From the NCBI GenBank assembly GCA_037176905.1, contig JBBBWG010026690.1:1-41426 (forward strand): a stretch of DNA of 41,426 nucleotides, written 5' to 3'. Positions 1-11,565 of this stretch are shown one piece after another. The notes under the pieces are model-generated. The model had not been told where the DNA came from, did no database searches, and saw only the letters and a list, made by a program, of their open reading frames with translations. The position numbers and the translations under genes were made by a program. The stretch comes from Azolla pinnata (Eukaryota > Streptophyta > Polypodiopsida > Salviniales > Salviniaceae). The first letter of the stretch is position 1. Every line of letters begins with the position of its first letter.

Positions 1-160
1 TAGCCCAGACAACCATACCCCAAGAAAATAATCCCTCTATACAACTGATTGCCAAAATCCTTAAGACTCTCTTCCATGCCAATTGTGCTGCTTGACACTC
101 CCATAAACAGTGTTTCAATGTTTCGATGTCTCTTGCCCCCCTTGTTGCCTCTGTCCCAGT
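1..160 (-). pseudogene. LINE retrotransposon relic, C-terminal zf-RVT region
   Basis: On the minus strand this stretch reads through without a stop and gives a peptide containing DIETLKHCLWECQAAQLAW followed by a hydrophobic stretch with W residues. This matches the zinc-binding domain that follows reverse transcriptase in plant LINE-type retrotransposons (zf-RVT: pattern E-T-x-x-H-x-x-x-x-C-x-x-A-x-x-x-W). The N-terminal CxxC pair usual for the domain is not visible, so the copy looks decayed. It runs off the left edge, where the 3' end of the element would lie. The call rests on motif recognition only. Confidence 0.55.
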
Positions 161-161
161 G

Positions 162-2000
162 TTATATATTTCCCAGCTTGTGATATAACCACGTGTTCGA
201 TTCGGATGCTTGAATCGCCGAATATATTCTACCACCGCATTCGAAGACGATTCGATGCTCAAATTTAGACGGGTGGTGGACCCAATCTGTACGTCGTACT
301 GCTTGCATGCATGCATGTTGTGCATATGGTGTTTGTCTAGATGCATGCATGTTGAATTTCTGTATATGCTTGCCTTGCAGGATCAGACGATCTGCTTCTG
401 CTCTGATCGTTTGGTATGATATACCCACAGGATTATTGTGTGTCGCCTATCTTTGTCCCAGTGTTTTATTTTTTATTATGTGATATCCACGCGCATGGAA
501 GATTGTACAAAACCCTTATATAATCTTCGCGACAATGTTGTTGCGTATGTATACGTATTTTTAATGTATTTCATAAAAAATTTACAAATATGTAGAATAC
601 ATGTTTTACGTCACATATGTTAAATACGTAGGATACGGGTTTGATACGGGTTTAAATATGTAGAATACGGGTTAAATACAACAGAGTATTTGTAAAACGT
701 ATTTTATTTATAAAATGCACGGTCTCTTTAACAACATAGCTTCACGATTCGAAGATGCGCTCTCTCAAACTGCGAGATATATCTTCGATCACGTTTGTAA
801 ATGCCAAACCCAACCAATCCAAAGATGTCAACAATTGTGTCATCGAAGTCAGGCCTCATGTGAGGCAATCCAAAGATGTCAACAATTGTGTCATCAAAGT
901 CAGGCCTCATGTGAGGTGGGTTCTTCGTTTCTTGCCCTTGGTTAAAGACCCACGCGCAATCGCATCTTATAAAGTAAGTGTGTGTGTGTGTGTGTGGTAC
1001 ACTAAACAATGTCGTAAATGATCAAGTATGAAACCTATTGTTGTACCAATAAACATGATATGAAGGACGAATGTGCATGTGACGAATAACAAGAGAAGAT
1101 TTTACGGAGCTTCTGTAAGCAGAGCAATGGAGAAGAGAGAAACTATGGTGTAAACATATATATGTATATATTCGAATGAATAACATAATAAGGTCGTATA
1201 AACTTGGTTACATATTAACTCAAGCTAAGGCAAATGCTCTTTGAAAAATATTACCTATTTAAAAGGACAATGTCATGAATTCGACCATATTTGATGCTCG
1301 TTTTTGGATGTTAGAAGAGCGATTGTAGAATGGAATTCTACCCCATAATAGGAAAAAATCATCACCGGATAGTTGGAAATTGTCCTTGACTTGTCCTCGA
1401 TTCGCTAATGTTCGGCTAACCTATCGCTAGCAAGAAAAGTGGTGGTAGCCAACTTGCACTAATGTTGTATACTCTTTTTTTACGGAATTTTTGAGAAATC
1501 ACGCTTCTCGCTTCCTATAGCGGGCTAGGTATTACAGATCTTGTGGATCAGGGCAGTGACCTTTTTATTCCCCAGGAAAATTCCTATCATTAGTTATAAA
1601 GAAATTATTCTTGACCCCAACGTGATTTCTAATCTCTATATATCTTATACTCCAACGCATTACAAACCTTGTGGATCAGACGAGGGCAATGATCTGCTAG
1701 TTGAATTGGGTAATTTGGAATATGGAAGCTTTTTGGTAAAGTGTAAAATGTTGCTGATAATATGTTACCATAGGAACTCATCAATGGATGCGGAGGGCAA
1801 TGAATTTCATACAAATCTGTACACTCGTTAGTCTTTCAATATTGCGATTTCGAAGAGCTTGGCTCAGTAATGGGTATCCTGTTGTCAATTATGCAGCCAC
1901 ATCTTCGAAACGCAAGATCACAGTTTCGACCGATTTGGAACATGATATTTCATCGCATTTCCGGTCATTAATTGCCATACCACAAGGCATACATCTTCTC
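162..2000. other. Intergenic region with no recognisable gene
   Basis: I see no convincing coding exon here. The region is AT-rich with short CATG runs near 303-350, a run of loosely repeated TACGGGTTTAAATA-like words at 620-680, a 51-bp tandem duplication at 815-916 and a short TG run near 980-995. The phrase CTTGTGGATCAG occurs twice, about 128 bp apart (near 1541 and 1668), in similar ATTACA-containing surroundings, which suggests an old local duplication. Open frames here are under 100 codons and show no domain. Confidence 0.6.
815..916. repeat. 51-bp tandem duplication
   Basis: Two adjacent 51-bp copies (815-865 and 866-916) differ at one base (CGAAGTC versus CAAAGTC). The period is a multiple of three, so a small plus-strand frame (755-1021) stays open across both copies. 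That frame has no recognisable domain, and I do not call it a gene. Confidence 0.9.
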
Positions 2001-2490
2001 CACACATATCCATCCATCCACACATGCATACATACCTAAACATGCAGATACATACATACACACATACAGTATCTGCAGACATGCATGCATGTGCATGCAT
2101 ACGTACACACCTGCATACCTTCATGTGCACGCATGCATGCATGCACACATACATACATGCGCATGCATGCATACATAGGTGCACAGACACATGCATGCAT
2201 GCATGCGTTCGCACACATACATACATGCGCATGCATGGTACACGGCTGCACAGACACATGCATGCATGCATACATAGGTGCACGACACATGCATGCATGC
2301 ATTCGCACACATGCATACACATGCATGCATGCATACACAGATGCACAGATACATGCATGCATGCATTCGCACACATGCATACACGCGCATGCATGCATAC
2401 ACAGATGCACAGATGCATGCATGCATGCATTCGCACACATACATACATACATGCATGTGCATGCATGCATACATCCATACATACATTGCA
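1995..2490. repeat. CATA/CATG microsatellite upstream of the TFIIE-beta gene
   Basis: About 500 bp of irregular tetranucleotide repeat built from ACATACAT, GCATGCATGC and GCACACAT blocks. A longer period is superimposed: CACAGATGCACAGATACATGC-like phrases recur about every 65 bp near 2180-2430. Long frames on both strands (Met/His/Cys/Thr or Val/Cys/Met-rich) are by-products of the repeat. CATGCATG is both palindromic and identical to the RY element bound by plant B3 factors, so the tract could carry regulatory sites. That last point is inference. Confidence 0.9.
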
Positions 2491-2499
2491 AACAGAGAC

Positions 2500-2568
2500 A
2501 GAAGAAGAAGAAGAAGAAGAAGAAGAAGAAGACGAAGACGAAGAAGAAGAAGAAGAAGAAGAAGAAGA
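2500..2568 (+). repeat. GAA-rich trinucleotide tract in the probable 5' leader
   Basis: A nearly pure (GAA)n tract with two GAC interruptions. It lies 210-280 bp before the TFIIE-beta start codon, followed by a CT-rich stretch (2636-2690) typical of plant 5' leaders. It is probably promoter or 5' UTR sequence. Confidence 0.85.
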
Positions 2569-2777
2569 GACGAGAACAGACAGAGGAATTAGGGTTCGAG
2601 GGCGGGTCGAAGCGGATCGTACACAGTCGCGGCCTCCGTCTCTCCGCCTATCCTCTCTCTGTCTGTCTCTGTCTCTGTCTCGCACACCGTTCGCCATTCT
2701 TCTTCCTGTTGAGATCGCCAGAGAAGGATCGTCTCCCCCCACCCCCCCGAGTGTGGGGGTGTTAAAGTCTAGCGGAC

Positions 2778-5700
2778 ATGGCGCTGCAGGAGCAGCTGGA
2801 GAGGTTCAACAAACAGCAGCAACGTGCCCAGGCGACCCTGGTGAAGACGGCCGTGCGTGCTGCTCCATCCTCGAAACCTCCCCCGCCTCATCCCGCCCCT
2901 TCTTCCTCCATTGCCAACAGAAAGCCTTCTCCATCTCTCCAGTATGAGCAGCAGGTTCCCCTTGCTCAGCGATTCTCCTTCAACAGCGACAAAGAGAAGC
3001 TTCAGCAGATCGCCATAATCAGGAAATCCCCTGTCGGCGCGCAGATCAAACGTGTCATCGATCTCTTGTTGGAGGTGAGACAAGAAAACCCATGTTGTTT
3101 CTTCTTTTCTTTGTTCGGAGTAAAATATGGATCTTGATTGCCAAGTAAATGCGTGTGACGGTGCTTCGGCTTTACATGTATGTGTTTGAGACAATGTAAT
3201 GGATATTAATGTCCCATTCTTATTAGAAGTCCTTCACAACAAATTCCATGGATTGCCATCTTTGGAAGTAGAGTATTAAAGCTAGACACATATTATGAAC
3301 ATTGATGCTGATTGAATGTGTGTGGATTGATCACCCAACCAAATCCCTATGTTTTTCAGTTCATCTCTTGGATTCAAGAAGATGCTTAGCATCTGCAAAT
3401 TTAATCATGTCTCATAACTACAAGATCATGTAGCTATGCCAAAATTTGTATCCGACCGTTAACCAGGTTTTAGTGAAGAATATTGTGGCCTAATTGCTAG
3501 TGTACATAGAAGCTAGTATGATTATAATAGGCTTTCTCCTATACAAGCACTCGCTCTGATTTAGAGACAGGTTTACAAGGGCAAAAGGGAATCGGGTTCA
3601 TGAGACCCAGTTCTCTATCTGTATATGGTTCATGAAGATTCAACCGTACCTTATATGCTCTTTGAAGTTGAATCATGATCTTCTATCTGAATTTTGAAGG
3701 CACACTTCAATGTCCTCTGAAGGAAGATATTTAGCATGCCTTTGTATAGAAGGGGAATCGTACATCTCTCTCATGAATTTGGACAGAGAGGTTCCTGAGA
3801 GAAAGATGCAATATTATCTGAACTTTAGAGTCAAGCATAAATCTACATTTAGAAATTGAAATAGTATTGTGTAAAGTTGTGATATGGTGTGGAGACAAGG
3901 AGGTTCCTTAGAGATATTAAATGAACTAAGGAAGTGGCATGTCCAATCCATTAAATATATAACTCAATTATCTCAATCTCGACTCCTGGTATTCATAGCA
4001 TTCCCTTCCAAAAACCAGTCGAATATATGCTATTATGTCACAGCTATGAACTTTTGTTAATGGTTCAGTTTGGCCGACACTAGTTTGTTTGGGAGTTCTA
4101 AATTCAGTTTGTGGAAAACAAACTGTATAAATGGGAACTTAAAGCTAAATCAAGCCAAACTATGAACTGAACCGTTTAAGGGGTCTTCAAATCTAAACCA
4201 AGCCAGTTCAGAGAATCTCAAAACTGAACCTTTTTAATTCAAGCCATTAAACTGTTCTAGAATATTAATTTCACGAAAAGTAACTTTGAAAACTGTAAAC
4301 TTTAAATATGAAAACCTAAGTCTGCAAAGCTGATAGGAAAAAATGAACTCACAATAGATGTTTTAAGGTTGGTGCTTTTATGCCAAATTATATATAAAGG
4401 CCTGGGAAGTCGTGTAGCTCTGTTGCAAATTCCATAAATGGTAAACTACTGGTCTGATAGGACTTGAAACAAACCTAACTGAACTGTGAAACCAGCATAC
4501 CCCAACTAAATGGAAGCATCCCTTATAACTTTGCAACCTCCAATGTGAAACGAGACATTGAAAACTTTCAGCTGCAATTTCGTCTCTTGATTTCAGTCCA
4601 AATTGAACGTCATCTTTTTGAGCTGAACAAGATGCAGTTTGAAGATGTAGTCTGTGTTAATGCCTGGGGAGAGGTTGCACAATCAGATCAATTGATACGT
4701 ACACACATTGGGATTAACATATCTCGAATATATACATATATATGTGTTTGAATGTATGCATCTATATATGCATAAATATACACATACAGTAGGGTAGTTA
4801 AGCACAATTATTAATAAAGTAATGGTACAATGATGAAGTCGGCTCAATTATTCGTGCACTAATGGAAGTGAGTCAATAACTTTTGCTCACGCAACAAAAG
4901 TTGTTGGTTTTATACATACAGGCCTACTAATTCTGGCTAATGCATTAACTCACCAAACTTCACACTGCCGACTTTGCTGAAGATTTTTATTGCCACACAC
5001 TAACAAATGAGGCTAGCTGATTTTATGCTCGTAACTTGCAACCAAAAAGTGAGATCATGATATGCTCAGTTTCTTTTTGCATTCTTATAGCAATGGGAAG
5101 GCTAAATGTAGGTCGGATTAGTTAACTTTATGTCTTCTTTGCAAAAATTCTGAGAAACAAAGGAATTCTTATTGATTACACCTTTGTAGTTCTAGAGCTA
5201 GTTGTACTTGTAAAGTAGCATTCATGCTTTACCTTATATGAATCTCAACACGGAAAAAGGTTTCAATTATACAAAAGACCCAGATAATTGATCTCATGTT
5301 TTCCTGTTATCAGTTTGTGCATTCTAGGTCTTCTTTTGTTGTAGCAAACACTTTGTAGTTCAATGCAGCTGTTTCCTATAATCTAGGTCAAAAACTTACG
5401 AAAAGTTTTGGTTTTGATCATATACTCTTTATTTCGATTTAGACAAGGCAAGCTTTGACGCCTGAGGAGATTGAAGATGCGTGCTTTGTAGATGTAAAAA
5501 GGAACAAGGATGTTTTCGAAAGCCTGAAGAACAATGTTAAAGTGTCATTCGATGGGCAGCGGTTCTCCTACAAGGTCTCCATTTTCCTTTGTGCACTTGT
5601 GTGTTTTATGCTGTTTGGTTGTTTACTTACATGTATTATTTCTTACAGTCCAAGCATGACCTAAAGTCCAAACAAGATCTGTTATTCTTGATTCGGAAGG

Positions 5701-6192
5701 TTCCAGAAGGTGTCCCTACAGGAGATCTTAAAGATGCCTATCCAGGAATAGTTAAAGATTTGCAGGTATAAATTAATTTTGTTGACTGGTTGAAAATTTT
5801 TTTTAATGCTGCTTTTGTTTAAGCTATGCATTTGAGATGTTTTGCAGGATCTCAAAGCCAGCGGGCAAGTGTGGTTGCTAATGAATAGTGATTCACAAGA
5901 AGACATTGCTTATCCTAATGATCCAAAAGTTCAGATTAAAGTGGATGATGATGTGAAGGACCTTTTCCGAAGTATTGAGAAACCAAGGGAATTCGTTGAT
6001 GTAGAAAGAGAGCTCCAGAAAGCTGGCATGAAACCTGCAACAAATACAGCAAAGAGGAAAGCAGCAGCAGCAGTGCAGGGTGTTCAGCCAAAGAAGCCCA
6101 AGGTCAAGAAGCAAAGGAACTTCACCAAAAGAACTAAACTTACAAATGCTCATATGCCAGAACTTTTCCAGCATCTTCCAGTTTCCAAATAA
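2778..6192 (+). CDS. Transcription initiation factor IIE subunit beta
   Basis: Four exons with GT-AG junctions, all in phase 0: 2778-3074, 5443-5574, 5649-5765 and 5848-6192 (TAA), giving 296 aa. TFIIE-beta pairs with TFIIE-alpha, enters the RNA polymerase II pre-initiation complex and recruits and regulates TFIIH. It acts in the nucleus. The N-terminus MALQEQLERFNKQQQR is a coiled, Gln-rich lead, followed by a Pro/Ser-rich linker. The core begins near residue 70 (VGAQIKRVIDLLL), continues with LTPEEIEDACFVD and NVKVSFDGQRFSYK, then KSKQDLLFLIRKVPEGVP and LKDAYPGIVKDL, which are the two winged-helix units of the family. The tail is strongly basic (KRKAAAAVQG, KKPKVKKQRNFTKRTK), as expected for the DNA/TFIIH-binding end. 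Length fits the family (about 275-295 aa). Intron 1 is long (2.4 kb). The start is the first ATG after the CT-rich leader. No in-frame break was seen. Confidence 0.93.
3075..5442 (+). other. Intron 1 of the TFIIE-beta gene
   Basis: A 2368-bp intron bounded by GGAG|GTGAGA and TTTAG|ACAAGG. I see no coding exon inside. Two stretches look like weak, decayed foldback sequence: 4060-4270, rich in GGTTCAGTTT / AAACTGAACC words in both orientations, and 4836-4986, with GAAGTCGGC facing GCCGACTT and an inner AACTTTTG/CAAAAGTT hairpin. These are the kind of traces small inverted-repeat transposons leave. Confidence 0.7.
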
Positions 6193-7516
6193 AAAGGTGA
6201 GACAGCTTAGTGAACTTCCTTGGGAAAGAAGTACCAGTATCTACGATTATGATCATTGTTTCTTCGCAAGCTTGATTTGTTAAGACAACCTTACTTTCAA
6301 GCTGTATCTTCTATATTTTTGGAAATGCATTTTTATATGCCCCAGGTGGTTGTGCGGATCTCAATGCCTACGCATATCCATGATCTATCGGCGTTTTGTA
6401 GTTTATTGCCATGATACAATGTAAAGTAACATAACCGAGCATGAGACCATGCAGGTGCAGCCGAGGTGTAGTAGTAATGCAAGATTATTACCACTACCAT
6501 ACATATCGTGCATCCAAAACTGGAAGCACTTTGATAGTTTGGTGTATTGATATTTTGAGATGCACAAAGTCATGATTCTAAGAATTGAGAAGAATTGCTG
6601 TATGGGGTTCCATTGTTGGGCGCATCTGATTCTATGCATTCTCACTAAACCAGGACGCGCTGACTTCTGTGTTTGTGACATGTTGCCAGCCTGAACTATA
6701 GTAGAAGCGGGAATCTATTTTGTTGTACATTTTTTATTTGATTACAGTGGAATTTCTCGTGCTTCCCATCCCCAGACTGGGCATGGATGGATGGTCGTTG
6801 TATGATCCCTTTTGATGACAGTTAATAATGAAAAGAGCCGCTCAAATTTTTGCAAGTTTTGTGCACAAACTTCTAGCTCGAACATTTCATTTCCTTTTCC
6901 AGAATTTCTGGTTTCTCAAATTTTTTGTGGTTTCATCACCTGTACATTTCCTATTTCAAGAAAACGAGATCCTTGGTTGGAAGCTTGGAGTATGAAGATC
7001 CTTATACGAGAAGCTGCACAAGCCAAAAATTCCCTTCAGCTTCAGCTGTCACTCATTTGATGAGTATCTACTTATGTCTTAGAACCACAGGTTGACATTG
7101 AAGCCTTTGATTCCAAAATTAGTTCCTGAACCATGAAATATCCCTCAGCAAACAAGCTCCCCTACAAAGGTTCAAGATGACAAAAGTGGAGAAAAGAACG
7201 TTTCTAGGAACATCAGTTCATCTCAGTGTTTTGCTGTAATGAAGAAGATTATGATTCTGATTTCATGGCAAAACTTCCATAACCTGAAATCTATGTGAAC
7301 ATGCATAAATTTGTCCCTTCTGATTCGCCATGAAAAAGGGTATAGCTGAAGCATTACTAAGCGTATTAAATATCTGCAGAAAATAGCAATTACAAAGGAT
7401 TGTCAGTACAATCTCCAAGCTTAAAAGCCTCAATTTTGACGTAAAACGCAAGTTGTGTATCTATTTTATTTACAGTAGAATCAATATTTTTTTCTATGGA
7501 GCAACTCAAAGGCATA
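6193..7516. other. Convergent intergenic region (3' flanks)
   Basis: This region lies between the TFIIE-beta stop and the oxidoreductase stop, so it holds both 3' UTRs. The bases just after the TFIIE-beta stop include AAAAAGGTGAG, a possible donor for a 3' UTR intron. No further gene is visible. Confidence 0.6.
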
Positions 7517-10500
7517 TCAGGTCGTCAGCAAAATCTTTCCTATATGACTGCTTGATTCCAAAAGTCTATGAGCATCTGCTGCTTCAGCCAAAGGAAAAGA
7601 CTTGTATATGACAGGCTTTACTTGTCCACTTTCTATGGCTGGCCAGACATGAGTAAGAACTTCCTGAACTATCTTGCCCTTGTTCTCAATGGATCTGCTA
7701 CGCAGACCTGCAGCTGCAGATCAGAAGGAAAATCGTAAGAATATGTGTGACAGGCATACACTTCTCTCTACTCATGTATATTTGTAAACATATATATACA
7801 CATATAGACAGATAGAGAGTGATATGTATGTATATATATGTCTGTATATTGTTTTATAGAAGAATTAAAATAGAAGATCAATGAAATAGGCTTGAGTGCC
7901 TCTCGACTACAATACAGGAAATTATGAGATCAATGTTCTGCCCAAGGGAAATTGAAACCATGGTTTTCTTTATTTTATCACACACATATAGTCAGCCATC
8001 AAAATAGTACCTTGAATTGTAAGCCTCTTCCCGAGGATTGGCCCAAGATTCAAATCTGCTTTTGCACCCCCCTGAAACCCGATGATAAAAAGCCTTCCAT
8101 CAAAACTCAAAGCATCGAGGTTTCTTTGGAGATAGGATGCTCCTATGTTGTCTAAAATCACGTTTACACCTGAAAAATAAGTTACGTTAGCAGATTCTCT
8201 ACAAATTCGTTTCAAAACCATGGCCTCTTGTAAATCGCTATACTACCTTCGCCTCCTGTTTCTTCCTTCACACGCTTGACGAAGTCTTCTTCCTTGTAGT
8301 TAATGACAACATCTGCCCCTAAACTCCTGCAATATTGCACTTTCTCCTCATTCCCTGCCATAAACAGAATATAAAATCATCAATTTGTCCCAATCATATG
8401 CTACTTTTCAGAACAAAAATCTCGCATTCTCTACCTACTGTACAGAATACTCGTGCACCCTTATACTTTGCTATTTGGATAGCGAAAGTCCCAATGCCAC
8501 TGGAACCACCGTGAACCTAAGCAAGAAAGAATGGGAGCACTGATTAATTAGTTTTCAAATGCTGTTTCCCCATAAAAATTCACTTGATGGGCATTTTACG
8601 ATATCCATGCACACACAGCAAGTCCTGTATGTATGCAGCCATATATGGGAGTTGAGAAAGCAAGAAAGATATAGTTGTAATTTGTCCAAAGAAATTTCAT
8701 GAAACCGAAGGAATGTCACCCCGCTAATGATTCTCATCAAAATGGAGTAACAAAAGAAACATAAGACTATAAAAGAGAGGAAGCTCATTTCGTCTCCCTG
8801 CTTCATCAATCTACTCACGAATATTCTGAGTCTTGCCTGATCCAAGTCTTCCATAATCTGCAGGGGCTGTAGAGATAACCAAAACCTGCTGACATTCCTC
8901 GTCATTAATTTCGGCCTGAGAGGTTTGCACAGGATGAAATCTACTTCGATTTTATTTAATAGCTCTACATTCATTCATTCAGAATGAACACAAATCTTCT
9001 AGTAACAGAATCAACAGTGGTTAGTTAACTAAAATACAGAGCAAAAATATGCAACACAAAAATAACTGTAAAATGCGACACAGAGAACAAATTACAGCTG
9101 CTCACCAGAAAGCTTTCACCACTTGACAGGTGACTAGTCATGAAGACAGTAGACCAGACTGTACATGCAACTTCTGGGAATCCAGCAGCATCAAGTAGAG
9201 AAACTCCCTTAGGTATGGGTAGAAGTTGTACAGCTGGTACAGCAACTTTCTCTGCATATCCTCCACCTCCTAGTAAAGCACATACCTGCAATATAAAATA
9301 AAACCTGAACATCAAGAGATCAACTCTGAACGCATTAGCGCAGGAGCACGTGATAATCTTAATTTATATGCTTTCACTCTTGAGACAATAACAATGGTAC
9401 TTGAAGTTTGAAGCTCCAGATAAGAGTTTGATTTGATTCTTTAGTTCCATGGTGGATAGGGAAAGCCTGACGAGCTAATTATGTATCTTTTCCTTGTATC
9501 CCCTTCTACAAACATTTATTGTCCATTTCAGAGTAATATGCCGTACGTACACCATACTGCTTTCTCCAACAGCTGATGCTACCAGCTCAGAAAACTTCAA
9601 CAGTGCTTGAACACATATAGAAGTCCCAAATGACGTCCATCCAGATGAATGCAAGATTTTGCGATTCTCAATTTCACAAAGTCTGCCATCTGTCTCTTCC
9701 TCACGTATAAACTTGGAAAGAGTACTGGATTGGTGGCACCCTGGACCTTGATGTATCGATCCCATCTCCCTCTGTCTGTTCAAACCTCAGCTGTTCACAA
9801 CATGGCATCAAATGCCATAAATCATGAGATCTATAATGTTGATCCTAGCCCAGGGGGCACACCCCAGCACATAGACCATGTACAATCTGGGGTAAGTGTA
9901 ACGCATAGGATGCATGCATGCATGCATGAGTTAAACACATGTGAGGAGTTATCAAGTTTGGATCAGGCACATACCACATACCGGTGTGCATCATCCATCC
10001 ATCCTTCCATTCGAGTATTCTATGAACCCATCTATCCAAGGTGCTTCCATTGCATCAGGTAGCCATACATGAATGAGGTGGAATTCGAGCAGACTTAGCT
10101 ATGTGGCCTAAAACATGGACACTACTGTAGAGGAAGAAGTGGCTAACCTGATCTGTCCAACTACCTATCTATCCCATCAACCAATCCATGATCAGTCCAC
10201 CCATGGATCCACCTATCTATCTATCTATCTATCCCATCAACCAATCCATGATCAGTATCTATCTATCTATCAAGCTATCTATCTATCTATCTATCAAGCT
10301 ATCTATCTTTCTTTCTATCTATCTATCTATCTATCAAGCTATCTATCTTTCTATCTATCTATCTATCTATCTAATGTCAGACTTAGAATGAAAGCGGCAG
10401 TACCTGATCTCCAACCTTCCAGTGGAGGACGTCGGGGGCGACGGATTCGATGGTGCCGGAGCATTCGAGGCCAAGGTAGGGAGGCCAGCCGGGAGGGGCG

Positions 10501-10655
10501 GGGTAGGTACCATGGCGCTGGTAGACGTCGGCGCGGTTCAGGGCGGTAGCAGCGACGCGAACAAGGACATGGCCGAGCTTCAGCTCAGGCTCAGGGACAT
10601 CCTGCAGCTGCAAAACCTCAGGACCTCCGAGGGCCGTGATCACCACGGCTCTCAT
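7517..10655 (-). CDS. NAD(P)H:quinone oxidoreductase, PIG3-like (zinc-binding dehydrogenase superfamily)
   Basis: Six exons on the minus strand: 10655-10404, 9285-9106, 8516-8435, 8354-8247, 8169-8011 and 7713-7517 (TGA). Phases match at every GT-AG junction and the product is 325 aa, the length I know for the plant PIG3-type oxidoreductase. The family (medium-chain dehydrogenase/reductase, quinone-oxidoreductase branch) reduces quinones or reactive carbonyls with NADPH, normally in the cytosol. No transit peptide is visible. Landmarks: MRAVVITALGGPEVLQLQDV at the N-terminus, ATALNRADVYQRHGTYP and YLGLECSGTIESV in the GroES-like fold, PEVACTVWSTVF, the cofactor-binding loop VHGGSSGIGTFAIQIAK (residues 145-161), GADVVINYKEEDF, and GRLFIIGFQGG near the end of the Rossmann domain. 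The Cys cluster of true zinc alcohol dehydrogenases is absent, as expected for this branch. Intron 1 carries a TATC microsatellite, and a minisatellite lies directly upstream. Confidence 0.93.
10200..10376. repeat. TATC microsatellite in intron 1 of the oxidoreductase gene
   Basis: Runs of (CTAT)n are broken by CAAG and CTTT units. Just upstream, the phrase CCCATCAACCAATCCATGAT occurs twice (from 10176 and 10232), so slippage has also copied the flank. The tract ends about 27 bp from the exon 1 donor (GT at 10403-10402). Confidence 0.9.
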
Positions 10656-10827
10656 CTCTGTTCCCTGTTCCCTGTTCCCTGTTCTCTGTTCTCTGTCTCC
10701 GCGTCTTCTTCTCTGTGTCTTCTGTTCAACATTTCCTCTTAAGGTTTTTTTCATACACAAGGTATCGTGCTCTGACTCCGGGAAGAAACATTGAATCTAT
10801 TCCAGATTCCAGTTTCGACTTGGATCT

Positions 10828-11565
10828 CCATTTCTGATCGATTCTGCGATCGATTCGGATCGATTCGATGTAAAAATAAGGTCCGATTTTTTTCCAACGA
10901 TCGATTTTGCGATCGATTCGGATCGATTCGAGTAAAAATAAGGCCCGATTTTATTCCGATCGATTTTGCGATCGATTCGGATCGGTTCGAGTAAAAATAA
11001 GGCCCGATTTTTTCCTTATCAATTTTGCGATCGATTCGGACCAATTCGAGTAAAAATAAGGTCCGATTTTTTTTTCCGACAGATTTTGTGATCGATTCGG
11101 ATTGATTCGAGTAAAAATAAGGCCCGATTTTTTTTCCGATCGATTCTGCGATCGATTCGGACCGATTCGAGTAAAAATAAGGCCCGATTTCTTTCTGGTC
11201 GATTTTGCGACCGATTCGGGTCGATTCGAGTAAAAATAAGGCCCGATTTTTTTCTGATCGATTTTGCGATCGATTCAAGTGAAAGTAAGGTCCGATTTTT
11301 TCTGAACGGGTTTTTCTGATCGATTCGGGGAAAATGAGGCCCGATTTTTCTGGGTCGGTTCTTTTGATCGATTTGGCTACACAACGAGGTCCGATTTTTC
11401 CGGGTCAATTCTTTTGATCGATTCAGGTAAAATGAGGCCTATTTTTCCAATCGGGTTTTTTTTTATCAATTCGGGTAAAATGAGGTCCGATTTTTCCCAG
11501 TCGGTTTTTTTTATTAATTCGGGTAAAACGAAGTCCAATTTTTCCGGCCAGTTTTTTTTATTTGG
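10828..11565. repeat. CGATTCG-rich minisatellite, about 60-bp period, decaying to one side
   Basis: Seven to eight well-kept units (about 10830-11290) share GCGATCGATTCGGATCGATT and AGTAAAAATAAGGCCCGATT. TAAAAATAAG starts at 10871, 10933, 10992, 11051, 11112, 11172 and 11231, giving a period of 59-62 bp. From 11290 to about 11560 come shorter diverged units of about 53 bp (GGTAAAATGAGG then CCGATTTTTC). The minus-strand frames in it (Arg/Ser/Ile/Asp-rich) are repeat artefacts. The array starts about 175 bp upstream of the oxidoreductase ATG, so it may abut or include its promoter. Confidence 0.92.

Noticed and set aside
1918..2947. Long frames on both strands across the CATG/CATA microsatellite (His/Thr/Met-rich or Cys/Val/Met-rich)
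   Set aside because: They are produced by a tetranucleotide repeat that lacks stops in several frames and show no domain.
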